A DNA stretch of 64,000 bases, from the NCBI GenBank assembly GCA_045661345.1, contig JAZRFM010000003.1:8512-72511 (forward strand), read 5' to 3'. This document shows, one piece after another, positions 34,627-43,039 of this stretch. This DNA is from RUG12461 sp045661345 (GTDB taxonomy: Bacteria > Bacillota > Clostridia > Lachnospirales > Lachnospiraceae). Every line of letters starts with the position of its first letter. Position 1 is the stretch's first letter. The position numbers and the translations under genes are program-made. A model generated the notes under the pieces. The model was given only the letters and a program-made list of their open reading frames with translations, made no database searches and was not told the origin of the DNA.

Positions 34627-36683
34627 GACCGCCCTCCTTCCTGCGTCTGATCCATACGCGGAAAAATGCGGTTCATGACACGTTCAAAGTCCGCAATGTG
34701 GATGGGCTTGCTGATAAAACCGTCAAACCCGGCATTGAGGAACATTTCCCTGGCGCCACTGATGGCATTCGCCGTTAAGGCCACAACCTTGACAACCCGC
34801 CGGTTCTGCTCCGCCAGAAAACGAAGCTTTTTCATTGCCTCCACGCCGTCCATCTCCGGCATCATATGATCCATAAAGACAACGTCATAGTCATTTCTTT
34901 CGAACTTGTACAAGGCCTCCCTGCCGCTCTCTGCCGTATCAATCACCATGCGGTAGTCCTGGAAAAGGCCGGATGCCACCACCAGATTCATGGGTTCATC
35001 GTCTACAATGAGGGCGCGCAGGCCATCCAGCACCGGTCTTCTCTCCGCATCACTGTTGTAGCGCTCTGCGGCTTCCGTTTCTCCATTCAGGATTCTCGCA
35101 ACGGGACACCCGTACAGAGGTCTGGTCATCACGATCACATCGCTGCCGATGCTCGCGGAAAAACCGACGGGCGCCGATACCGCCACCGCTATGTCCGTAG
35201 ATGCCAGGGTATCAAAAAAAGCCGGATCGGCGCGATATTCCTCCGGCCCCATAAAGACATGGGTAATATCGCCTTTTTCCAGCAGTCGCTTTACTTCTCT
35301 CAGGTTCTGTGCGGCATAGAGATTGACACGCAGTCCTTCCGCCAGGTTTGAGGCCATCCTGCGGTAGAATTCCCTGACCTCGGTCACTTTATACTTATCC
35401 GGCATCGCATGGAAAATGATATTGACAAGGCGGTCCTGATCAATGCTGATACAGGGCTTCGGATCCACAATCTCCTGCACGATACTGATGCGAACCGTGG
35501 TGCCCTTCCCTTTTTTGCTCTCGATGGAAACGAATCCGTTCATGAGACGGACAAATCCATAGACGATGGAAAGTCCGAGACCGATACCGCCCGTGCTCCT
35601 GTTACGCTTTTTGTTGGCCTGAAACCGTCCGTTTACAAGCTTTTCGATATCCGCCTTCGAGATACCGGTTCCCGTATCGGTCACCTCCATGACAAGGTTG
35701 ACCCCGTAGTCCCGTCTGGTGCCGTATACCTTGAGATAGACACCGCCCATTCTGGTAAACTTGAAGGCATTGTCCAGAAGGTGTGCCAGAATTTTATGAA
35801 GCTTCCCTGCATCTCCATACAGCATGGAGGGCACATCCGGATCCAGGTCGATAATCAGCTCGGGACTGTTTTTCCGGGCGGATGTCACATAAAACGCTGC
35901 GATATCATTGAGGATCGACGCGATCTCATATTTGTCCTCCTCCAGAACCACATCGCCCCGCTGGATCTCACTGTAGTCCTGAATATCCTCAATCTCGCGG
36001 GACAGCCGTCCCCCCGCTTCACGGATGGAGATCACATCCTCCCGCTGCTCCTTTTTCAGCATCAGGGTCGTCATTCCGTTGATCACGTTCACGGGGGTAC
36101 GAAGCTCATGGGAAATGTTGACCAGGAAGTCTTCCATTCCCTCGCGCTCCGTGGCTTCATCCTTTTCCTTTGCAGCGAGCTCTTCCTGAATGGCGGAAAA
36201 ATGACGGATACACTCCGCAAGCCCTCTGTATATGCAGATTTCCACGATCACATGCAGCATGATCCTGACGATGAGCAGAGAATCCCATTGCAGGCTCCCC
36301 GTCATAAGTCCATAGAGGAGCTGCATGGCAAACAGAACGAAGAATTCTATCAGGAAAAAGGACAGAAAGACCATGCGTCCGAGCATAGTCACCACCACCA
36401 TGCCCAGTGAGGAAATCACTACGATATCAAAGAGACCGGCGGGATGGATGCCGTGATAAAAGACAACCAGCATCAAAAAAACCAGGTAGACGTTCTCCCG
36501 ATGGGGCACATCCTTATATTCCGTAAGATGGATCGCCCAACACGCCACGATACCCGCGATGATCAGCGGGGGAACCCAGTATTCCCAGCCCTGCGTGATG
36601 CTGATCACCACCGAACCGATACAGGCAACGGTGATAATCAGCATAACCAGGTTATGTGTTTTTTTAATCTGCTTCTCTTTCAA
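34623..36683 (-). CDS. Hybrid histidine kinase with receiver domain
   Basis: 686 residues. Six N-terminal membrane helices (about 10-155) with short loops, a coiled coil, HisKA with His192 (FLVNISHELRTPVNVING), HATPase (LAHLLDNAFKFT, DTGTGI, GGIGLGLSIV), a receiver-like region without a phospho-Asp (about 420-550) and a canonical C-terminal receiver with Asp605 (VVFMDHMMPEMDG) and a Lys in ISKPIH. There is no Hpt domain, but the downstream DegV-kinase has one, so the pair could form one phosphorelay. First gene of the operon; an extended -10 promoter lies about 50 bases upstream. Confidence 0.9.
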   Translation of the reverse strand: MKEKQIKKTHNLVMLIITVACIGSVVISITQGWEYWVPPLIIAGIVACWAIHLTEYKDVPHRENVYLVFLMLVVFYHGIHPAGLFDIVVISSLGMVVVTMLGRMVFLSFFLIEFFVLFAMQLLYGLMTGSLQWDSLLIVRIMLHVIVEICIYRGLAECIRHFSAIQEELAAKEKDEATEREGMEDFLVNISHELRTPVNVINGMTTLMLKKEQREDVISIREAGGRLSREIEDIQDYSEIQRGDVVLEEDKYEIASILNDIAAFYVTSARKNSPELIIDLDPDVPSMLYGDAGKLHKILAHLLDNAFKFTRMGGVYLKVYGTRRDYGVNLVMEVTDTGTGISKADIEKLVNGRFQANKKRNRSTGGIGLGLSIVYGFVRLMNGFVSIESKKGKGTTVRISIVQEIVDPKPCISIDQDRLVNIIFHAMPDKYKVTEVREFYRRMASNLAEGLRVNLYAAQNLREVKRLLEKGDITHVFMGPEEYRADPAFFDTLASTDIAVAVSAPVGFSASIGSDVIVMTRPLYGCPVARILNGETEAAERYNSDAERRPVLDGLRALIVDDEPMNLVVASGLFQDYRMVIDTAESGREALYKFERNDYDVVFMDHMMPEMDGVEAMKKLRFLAEQNRRVVKVVALTANAISGAREMFLNAGFDGFISKPIHIADFERVMNRIFPRMDQTQEGGRS

Positions 36684-36731
36684 GACGGTATCCCTTGGCG
36701 CGCTTTCTGACCTGTGTCGACATATCGCTTT

Positions 36732-36740
36732 ATTATACCA
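36732..36740 (-). promoter_or_regulatory. Extended -10 promoter of the sensor-kinase operon
   Basis: TGGTATAAT on the minus strand (36740-36732). The expected start at about 36725 leaves a leader of roughly 40 bases before the ATG at 36683. No good -35 is present. Confidence 0.6.
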
Positions 36741-36801
36741 CCTTTTCTTTGAAAAAACACGGCAGATTCACTTTCCCCGCCTGGGTGCGTTGTAAAAAAG
36801 G

Positions 36802-36830
36802 TTGTTTTCTTCGTCTCCCGGTAGGATAAT
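36802..36830 (+). promoter_or_regulatory. Promoter abutting the start codon of the nuclease gene
   Basis: TTGTTT (36802-36807), a 17-base spacer and GATAAT (36825-36830). The -10 box ends six bases before the ATG at 36837, so transcription would begin at or next to the start codon. Confidence 0.5.
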
Positions 36831-36836
36831 GATACT

Positions 36837-37733
36837 ATGAAGAAACGATACTCTCTCAAACTGCAATCCATCAGTCTGCTCCTGCTCCTTGGGCTCCTGC
36901 TGTCCGGCTGCACAAAGGCGCAGCCGCCGTCTGCCAGATCGGGCCATGCTCTCCCGGCATATACCGGAGAGCCGAGTGTGGTGATCAACAATAATCAGCC
37001 CGATTTCACCGAATCGGATCTCACCACAACCTCCTTTGAGCATTACAGCGATCTGGATGCCCTTGGAAGATGCGGTGTGGCTTATGCCTGCATCGGCAAG
37101 GATCTCATGCCGACAGGAGAACGGGAATCCATCAGAGAGATACATCCCACCGGCTGGCACGCTGTGAAATATGCCGGGATCGACCAGGATTATCTTTATA
37201 ACCGGTGTCACCTGATTGCCTACAGTCTTGCCGGCGAAAGTGCAAATGAAAAGAATCTGATCACCGGCACCAGATACTTGAACAATGAAGGCATGAATCC
37301 TTATGAGGTTCTGGTGGCGCAGTATATCGACCGCACGGCCCATCACGTTCTGTACCGGGTCACGCCGGTGTTTGAAGGGAATAACCTTGTGGCCTCCGGC
37401 GTGGAAATGGAAGCCCTGTCCGTAGAAGACGATGAAATCTCCTTCCATGTTTACTGCTTCAATGTACAGCCGGGTGTCACCATCGATTATGCAACGGGGG
37501 ACAGCACGGGACCGCCCTATGTGGAAAAGACGGATTCTGTGCCGGCGGGGACAGAAGATCTCACCTTCCCGGAGGGTACCACCTACATTCTGAACACCAA
37601 CACCCTCAAGTTTCACCGGCTGGATTGTGAAAGTGTCACCCAAATGAATGCCAAAAACCGCGCGCCCACGGATCAAAGCCGGGAGCAGCTCCTGGAGCAG
37701 GGATACAAGCCCTGCGGAAGCTGCAAACCATAA
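36837..37733 (+). CDS. Lipoprotein DNA/RNA non-specific endonuclease (EndA/NucA-like)
   Basis: 298 residues. A lipoprotein signal peptide ends LLLSGC with lipidated Cys25, placing it on the outer face of the membrane. The beta-beta-alpha-metal nuclease core is YLYNRCHLIAYSLAGE (general-base His125 in the DRGH-type motif, here NRCH) with metal ligand Asn140 (NEKNLITGTRYLN), as in streptococcal EndA and Bacillus NucA. After the nuclease comes an Ada-like Cys module: FHRLDCESVTQM...YKPCGSCKP, probably a small metal or redox site. Roles in the family are DNA degradation for nutrition or uptake; no com genes are near. Only a weak AGGA lies before the ATG. Confidence 0.88.
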   Translation: MKKRYSLKLQSISLLLLLGLLLSGCTKAQPPSARSGHALPAYTGEPSVVINNNQPDFTESDLTTTSFEHYSDLDALGRCGVAYACIGKDLMPTGERESIREIHPTGWHAVKYAGIDQDYLYNRCHLIAYSLAGESANEKNLITGTRYLNNEGMNPYEVLVAQYIDRTAHHVLYRVTPVFEGNNLVASGVEMEALSVEDDEISFHVYCFNVQPGVTIDYATGDSTGPPYVEKTDSVPAGTEDLTFPEGTTYILNTNTLKFHRLDCESVTQMNAKNRAPTDQSREQLLEQGYKPCGSCKP

Positions 37734-37736
37734 AGA

Positions 37737-37805
37737 AACTCCTCCTGTTCGGTCAGGCACTTCTTTCAATTCCTGTTTGAAGTGCTTATGCGAACAGGAG
37801 GAGTT
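37737..37805. repeat. Long perfect inverted repeat with nested hairpin, between convergent genes
   Basis: A perfect 15-base stem (37737-37751 with 37791-37805, AACTCCTCCTGTTCG) encloses a second stem GCACTTC (37757-37763) with GAAGTGC (37779-37785). It lies between the ends of the nuclease and phosphatase genes and may act as a bidirectional terminator; only the minus side has a partial T run (GTTTCTTTAT). It could also be a small mobile palindrome. Confidence 0.75.
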
Positions 37806-37811
37806 ATCCGT

Positions 37812-38573
37812 TCACGAGGGACGCCGCAGCGGCACCGGAAATACCTTCCTGTCATCCAGCCGTATAAACAGCGCTCCGTTATTCACGCCCTCCCGATAGC
37901 CGATGGCGCATCCCCCATCGATATCAATGAAATTCCCTTTTTCGAAAACACCAAGATCGTTATAGTTATGACGGGCGGTGAATTCACGCATCACCAGAAT
38001 CACCGGCACATGCCCCGTGATAAAGGTGTAGTCATATTCCCCGTAGATATCCTCCCCATGCGTGTCCGGCTCCAACCGGTAAACCGATCTCCATACGATA
38101 TCCGAAACCTCCTGATAGGACAATTCGTCATAAGTTTTGTCCGCAAGATCCTCCCTGAAGTAGGAATGGGTCAGACAAAAGGGCTTTCCTTTTACATCCA
38201 GGGTCTTGATGACACTTCTTTTTCTGAGCCAGGAGAGAAGGGATCTCCTCTCCTCCGGGGGAAGTCTCCTGTACTGCTCATAGGTTGCCACACCCCCGTT
38301 ATAAAAGAGCCAGAGATCCGCATCCTCCCCGTTGCATTTGTCCGCCCCGCCGGGATCCACGGAATTGAGCATCATAAATTCATGGTTCCCGATCAGAAGA
38401 TCCATGTTGGGATGATCCTTGATGTACTCCAGGATCCTGATACCGTCCGGGCCTCTGTCGACAGCATCCCCGATCACATAAAGCGTATCCGATTCCTGCA
38501 GGTCGATACTTTCAAGCCCCTCGGCAAAGGCATCAAATTGCCCGTGTAAATCTGAAACGGCATAAACTGACAT
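37812..38573 (-). CDS. Calcineurin-like metallophosphoesterase (PPP family)
   Basis: 253 residues, cytoplasmic. All metal and catalytic motifs are present: VSDLHG (DxH), VIGDAVDRGPDG (GDxxDRG), LIGNHEFMM (GNHE), then the later His in FCLTHSYF and TGHVPV. GDxVDRG with GNHE points to the PPP group (serine/threonine phosphatase or Ap4A hydrolase-like). Length suits bacterial PrpA/B-type phosphatases. It is transcribed alone; the gene converges with the nuclease and is divergent from tRNA-Leu. Confidence 0.87.
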   Translation of the reverse strand: MSVYAVSDLHGQFDAFAEGLESIDLQESDTLYVIGDAVDRGPDGIRILEYIKDHPNMDLLIGNHEFMMLNSVDPGGADKCNGEDADLWLFYNGGVATYEQYRRLPPEERRSLLSWLRKRSVIKTLDVKGKPFCLTHSYFREDLADKTYDELSYQEVSDIVWRSVYRLEPDTHGEDIYGEYDYTFITGHVPVILVMREFTARHNYNDLGVFEKGNFIDIDGGCAIGYREGVNNGALFIRLDDRKVFPVPLRRPS

Positions 38574-38672
38574 AGCGTGCTAAGAAATTACCTCCATTCC
38601 AGTCACAATCCGCGCCTGTCTCTTGCATTCGAAAGCACTCTGTGGTACTATGATAAAGCTGTGAAGAAGCAG

Positions 38673-38756
38673 GCCGGCATGTCGGAATTGGCAGACGAGG
38701 CAGACTCAAAATCTGTTGGCGGCAACGTCGTGTGGGTTCAAGTCCCACTGCCGGCA
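38673..38756 (+). tRNA. tRNA-Leu (anticodon CAA)
   Basis: Acceptor GCCGGCA (38673-38679) pairs with TGCCGGC (38749-38755); anticodon stem GCAGA/TCTGT around loop CTCAAAA (anticodon CAA), a long class II variable arm (TGGCGGCAACGTCG), T arm GTGGG-TTCAAGT-CCCAC. Discriminator A. It reads UUG. CCA is not encoded. Its last 19 bases overlap, antisense, the end of the MscS-like gene. Confidence 0.95.
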
Positions 38757-41638
38757 TTCTTCTTTTCCTCCTCCGCGGACTCTTCCGTGGACTCTTCCAC
38801 AGGCTCTTCCGGGGTATACACATAAGGATGTTCCCCCTCTTTGTACTCCTCCACGATCATATGGCTGTACGGCATACGGATATGCTCCCTGTCACAGAGA
38901 ATCTTGATTTCACGGTGCATATAGCGCAACGCCTTCCTGCACCGGTAAGGATCGCAGTAAAGCGCAATCCGCAGCAGCATATAGCTTTGTTCGAAGGACT
39001 CCACTCCCTGATACTCCGGTCGTTTGAGAAGCCCCGGGACTCTTTTTTCCATCTCGGGCATCTCACGCTCAAAAAGCTTTTCCACTTCCAGGATATCCGT
39101 CTCGTAGGAAACCGGAAACCGCAGGATTTCCCTGGCCATATCCCCGTTGTAGTTTACAATTTTGCGGATGGAAGAATTATTGAAAATCTTCGTTTCCGAA
39201 TAACGCACGATCCTGGTGTAGCGGAGCCCGATCTCCTCCACCGTGCCGATCTGGTTTTCCACCTGCACAAAGTCGCCGATCTGAAAGGTCCCTTCGAAAA
39301 TGATAAACAATCCCGCTATGACGTCACTGATCAGATCCTTCGCACCGATTCCGATCATCAGCGAGAGAATCCCGACAGAGGCCCACAATGCTCTCGTATC
39401 AATGCCGAACTTTGCCAGCCCCAGCAGGAAAAAGATCAGCGCACAGATATATTTCAGACCGTTTCTGATGAGAAGCAGAACGGTCTCTGTCCGCATATCC
39501 GAGATCTTGGCGATGTTGTACAGGATCTGGTTCAATAGTCCCTGCAGCACATACAGTACGCACAGCAGGAACAGACAGTAGGTGATGGAAAACAGGTTGA
39601 ACCCTTTTTGCCAGTTGCCGAAAAACACATAGGAAAACCCGTCAAGGCTTTCCATCTTCGCCCCCATGCTGTACACAAACAACTCAAACAGGATCAATGC
39701 AATGGAAAAAATCAGAAGAATCCTGTAGACCAGGTTCCTTATCCGTAATTCCGGTGTTTTCTTCTCCTCGGGAATCCCCTTGAATTTTTTCCAGCGACTG
39801 TCAAACCGGTACTTGTCCTGTACCAGGATCATGTCTTTCAGATTCCGGAAGAACCCGCGGTCATCGTCCTCCTCCTCCTCTTCCTCAGCCTCCTCCCGGA
39901 CAGGCTCCTCCGTTTCCGGTGCGTTCCTGTTCTCTGCTTCCTGCTCGGCAAAAACCCTCTGATAAGCCCTGCTTCCCATCACGCTGTACAGAAGAAATAC
40001 TCCTACGGCAAGCAGGGTCTGGAAGATGGCGATGAAAAACGCGCTTTGACCATCCGTGCTTCTGGTCAGCGGGATCAGGAAGAGATCCTCCGATTCATTG
40101 ACCCCCGCGTAATAGAGCTTGCCCTGAATCACAAAACCGCCGTTAAAGTCCTTCTGCAGGTTTGCCACATCGATGCCCAGCTCTGCCACATTTTCCTTTT
40201 CAAAGCCCAGACCGGTTGTGGCGACAATCTCCTTCGTCTCCTTATCAACTGCCAGTGCATACTCCGGCAGTCCGATCACCAGATTATCCAGTACCGTCTG
40301 CACATTGATGGGCGCCAGCAGGCGTTCCCGCAGGGACGGATCAATGGCGATCTGGACAAAGCCATCGGCCAAATCCTTTTCATCCCGCAGACTGACACCG
40401 ATGTATTGCATCCTCTTCCCGCTCATCTCGTCCCGCTGCGGCTCCTGAATCACATATTCGGTGCCGTCCAGAAGCGTGCGGAATGCATAGGACTGAGCCT
40501 CTTTATCCTCGCTGATTACAAAATGATCATAGGGAGAGTTGGTGACCTTCGTTCTCCCGTTTTTGTCAAATACGTAGATGTATTTGACGCCAAGGGTCTT
40601 TGCGTATTGCGCAAGATCCTCCCTGGTCAGGTTTTCCTTTCCTTTCCCCTTTACCAGATCCGCAGCGATGCGGCATTGCTCCAGGTACTGGTGATCCAGC
40701 CATTCCGAGAGCTCTTCGCGATACCGCTGATAGGTATTGAAGTTTTCCACAGCAGCCTGGGCATGCTCGTTCATGGTGGCGATATCACCCGTCGCATCCA
40801 TCATGGTCTGGTAGTACCAGGTCGCAAAGAAGAGGATGAAAACAGACAGGACGGCATAAACGCTCAGTTTGCCGCGGAATTTCTTTGGCTCCTCCTTTGC
40901 CCAGTCCAGAGAAAACAGGATATAGCGCACCACCACCCAGGAGATGATAAAGAAAATCAGTGTGGTGAAGAAGGTGCGGACAAACACAAACACAATGGCT
41001 TCAAAAAAGGTCACCCCACACAGGATATAAGTATCCTTATAGGCAAATGCCGTCCCATATATGCCCGCATCGGCTGCGGCATAAAACCGGTTGGGGGAGG
41101 TTGTCTGCCAGAAAAAGGACGAGGGGAAATAAGCATGGAAGCGGTTCTTACTGTCCGTGTCCGTAATGTCCGGAACGTCTTCCATGTCCGCCAAAGCCAC
41201 TGAACGCATGATTTCTCCCGCAAATCTTTGATCAGGATGTGCCAGAATGGAGTGATTGTCCTGAGAAACCACGATCACATGACCCCGGCGCCCCACCCGC
41301 AGCATCGTCACACGATTCATCCAGGAAAGGGTATGGTCAATGATGGTGTCGGCGTCCACCTCGTTTTCCCCATGGCTCCCCAGGATATCCGAATTTTTCT
41401 CATAGACCTGCCGCCGGCTGTCCTGGAGATTGTCATATACCTCCCGAACAGCCTGCTCGTTTTCCTCAAGCTGCGGCAGCAGCCGGGATACCTGCGTCCT
41501 GGCACGCTTGACCTGTGGCAATGTCCGTGCCCTCAGATCGCTCAGAAAAAACAGATAGGACAGCCATGCGAAAATCGCGGTCAGCACGATCAGCAGCAGA
41601 TAGATCCTCCGCTTTGTTTTTTGTATCGTTTGTTTCAT
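38738..41638 (-). CDS. Large MscS-family mechanosensitive channel with extracytoplasmic sensor domains
   Basis: 966 residues. A first membrane helix (about 9-30), an outer Cache-like domain (about 35-210; GRRGHVIVVSQDNHSILAHP), helices near 215-270, a second outer sensor (about 290-520; YIYVFDKNGRTKVTNSPYDH), another helix, an acidic linker of Glu/Asp (about 545-570), then four helices and the MscS core (about 690-925; GIGAKDLISDVIAGLFIIFE, FQIGDFVQVENQIGTVEEI). The Glu-rich tail ends in NAGSGT, read antisense to tRNA-Leu. Sensor domains on a channel suggest gating or modulation by a ligand. Last gene of the envelope operon, 15 bases after the patatin gene. Confidence 0.87.
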   Translation of the reverse strand: MKQTIQKTKRRIYLLLIVLTAIFAWLSYLFFLSDLRARTLPQVKRARTQVSRLLPQLEENEQAVREVYDNLQDSRRQVYEKNSDILGSHGENEVDADTIIDHTLSWMNRVTMLRVGRRGHVIVVSQDNHSILAHPDQRFAGEIMRSVALADMEDVPDITDTDSKNRFHAYFPSSFFWQTTSPNRFYAAADAGIYGTAFAYKDTYILCGVTFFEAIVFVFVRTFFTTLIFFIISWVVVRYILFSLDWAKEEPKKFRGKLSVYAVLSVFILFFATWYYQTMMDATGDIATMNEHAQAAVENFNTYQRYREELSEWLDHQYLEQCRIAADLVKGKGKENLTREDLAQYAKTLGVKYIYVFDKNGRTKVTNSPYDHFVISEDKEAQSYAFRTLLDGTEYVIQEPQRDEMSGKRMQYIGVSLRDEKDLADGFVQIAIDPSLRERLLAPINVQTVLDNLVIGLPEYALAVDKETKEIVATTGLGFEKENVAELGIDVANLQKDFNGGFVIQGKLYYAGVNESEDLFLIPLTRSTDGQSAFFIAIFQTLLAVGVFLLYSVMGSRAYQRVFAEQEAENRNAPETEEPVREEAEEEEEEDDDRGFFRNLKDMILVQDKYRFDSRWKKFKGIPEEKKTPELRIRNLVYRILLIFSIALILFELFVYSMGAKMESLDGFSYVFFGNWQKGFNLFSITYCLFLLCVLYVLQGLLNQILYNIAKISDMRTETVLLLIRNGLKYICALIFFLLGLAKFGIDTRALWASVGILSLMIGIGAKDLISDVIAGLFIIFEGTFQIGDFVQVENQIGTVEEIGLRYTRIVRYSETKIFNNSSIRKIVNYNGDMAREILRFPVSYETDILEVEKLFEREMPEMEKRVPGLLKRPEYQGVESFEQSYMLLRIALYCDPYRCRKALRYMHREIKILCDREHIRMPYSHMIVEEYKEGEHPYVYTPEEPVEESTEESAEEEKKNAGSGT

Positions 41639-41653
41639 ATCGATTCGCCTGTA

Positions 41654-42436
41654 TCAGGATTTTCCCACTGCAAATTTACGCATGGCGTCATGATAACCCA
41701 TGTCGATGTTTTCTTCAATCTTTTTCCTGTCAAACGCAAGAATCCCGCCCAGATCCTCGGAGGGGCACAGATACACCACATTCGACTTGCCTGCAAATTC
41801 GGGATGCTGCGGCGTCTGATGCAAGTCCACGACGATCAGCTCGGTTGCGCCCATGGAAAGCGCAAGGCCGATGGGAAGGTTGTCGTGGTACATCCCGTCA
41901 ATAAAATAGATCCCGTCAATGGCATGCATCGGAAAGACCGGGTAAACCGAGGATGATGCGATGATATAGTCCTTAATCTTTTCCCTTGTCATCTGCTCCT
42001 TGGTCAGCAGGAAAGGCTTACGATCCCGGGCGCGCACGGTAACAAGACCGTAATCCACCCTGGAATCCATCAAAAGATCCGCGTTGATATTGTTCTCCAC
42101 AAAGCTCAGGAATGGTGTATTATCCACCGATCCTTCGACGAGCTTGTTTCCTCTCCTGCTGGGCGGGAGAAAGAAGGTCTCCAGAAACTGCAGGATCGGG
42201 TTTTTCTTTGGGGGCGGATTCCCCATCAGATCCCCCATGACCATTTCACTCCAGATCTTTTTCGCAAATTCATAATCGCCCATGGTCATCAATGCCCCGT
42301 TGACGGAGCCGATGGAGGTGCCCGTCACGATATCATAATCGATGGACAATTCTTTTAAGGCGCGCCATACGCCCAGCTCATAAGCACCCTTCGTGCCGCC
42401 GCCGCTTAATACAACAGCTCTTTTTCCACTCTTCAT
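41654..42436 (-). CDS. Patatin-like phospholipase
   Basis: 260 residues from the ATG at 42436, which shares one base with the stop of the upstream gene (TGATG); the open frame extends 113 codons further but over that gene. Motifs: oxyanion GGGTKGAYELG (12-22), nucleophile GTSIGS (Ser41) and catalytic Asp in FIDGMYHDNLP. This is the RssA/YchK-type bacterial patatin, a lipid acyl hydrolase acting at the inner face of the membrane. Its operon neighbours (GDPD, HdeD-like, MscS) point to membrane-lipid turnover. Confidence 0.9.
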   Translation of the reverse strand: MKSGKRAVVLSGGGTKGAYELGVWRALKELSIDYDIVTGTSIGSVNGALMTMGDYEFAKKIWSEMVMGDLMGNPPPKKNPILQFLETFFLPPSRRGNKLVEGSVDNTPFLSFVENNINADLLMDSRVDYGLVTVRARDRKPFLLTKEQMTREKIKDYIIASSSVYPVFPMHAIDGIYFIDGMYHDNLPIGLALSMGATELIVVDLHQTPQHPEFAGKSNVVYLCPSEDLGGILAFDRKKIEENIDMGYHDAMRKFAVGKS

Positions 42437-42990
42437 CAGTTCGCCTCCTCCAATTCTCCGACCGATCTGGCCTGTGCGATCAAGCGTGCTCCGGAAATCA
42501 TCAACCCTACCGCGATCCAGATATGCACGGTAAAAGCTGCAAAACCCGGAGAGATCAGCACAAGCAGTCCCACACCGATCATAATGCCTCCGGAGACGAT
42601 GGTAGTCTTGGATCCGGGTGCCTGAACCCCCAGATCCTCCGAAGTCATTGCCTTCCGATACATGACGGCACCCAGTATTTCGAAAACACCGGAAGTCATC
42701 AGCCAGATGGAGAAGAAAAGGATCAGAATCGCTGCGGAAAATGTCTGCGCAGAGAGATTCCCAAGCAGCATACATCCCCCGAGGACAAAGGAAAGGATCG
42801 CCCCCAGCAGCTGCCAGATACTCGAGGTGCCGGATTTACGTCCACCGATCCAATGCAGCAGATCCCCGACCCCGTAGATGAGAAACATGATGCCGCTCAG
42901 CAGCAAAGCCGTTTGCCCATCGAGCAATGCCATAATTCCCAAAATGATGCCGACCGCTCCCGCGATCAAATACAGGATTTTTTTTGCCAA
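42436..42990 (-). CDS. HdeD/DUF308-family membrane protein
   Basis: 184 residues with six membrane helices, each in the family pattern (LIAGAVGIILGIMALLDG; LLGAILSFVLGGCMLLGN; GIMIGVGLLVLISPGFAA). DUF308 proteins are linked to acid and envelope stress; the molecular role is unknown. The C-terminal tail is cytoplasmic and acidic. A paralogue of 173 residues lies at 53046. Stop overlaps the patatin start by one base. Confidence 0.87.
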   Translation of the reverse strand: MAKKILYLIAGAVGIILGIMALLDGQTALLLSGIMFLIYGVGDLLHWIGGRKSGTSSIWQLLGAILSFVLGGCMLLGNLSAQTFSAAILILFFSIWLMTSGVFEILGAVMYRKAMTSEDLGVQAPGSKTTIVSGGIMIGVGLLVLISPGFAAFTVHIWIAVGLMISGARLIAQARSVGELEEAN

Positions 42991-43039
42991 AGTATCACCT
43001 CCTATATGTTCCTATTTACAAATACCTCTCTATATCCTT

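Noticed and set aside
42437..42775. Extended start of the patatin gene (113 more codons)
   Set aside because: It overlaps the HdeD-like gene in another frame; the TGATG junction and GGGTKGAYELG near the N-terminus fix the start at 42436.
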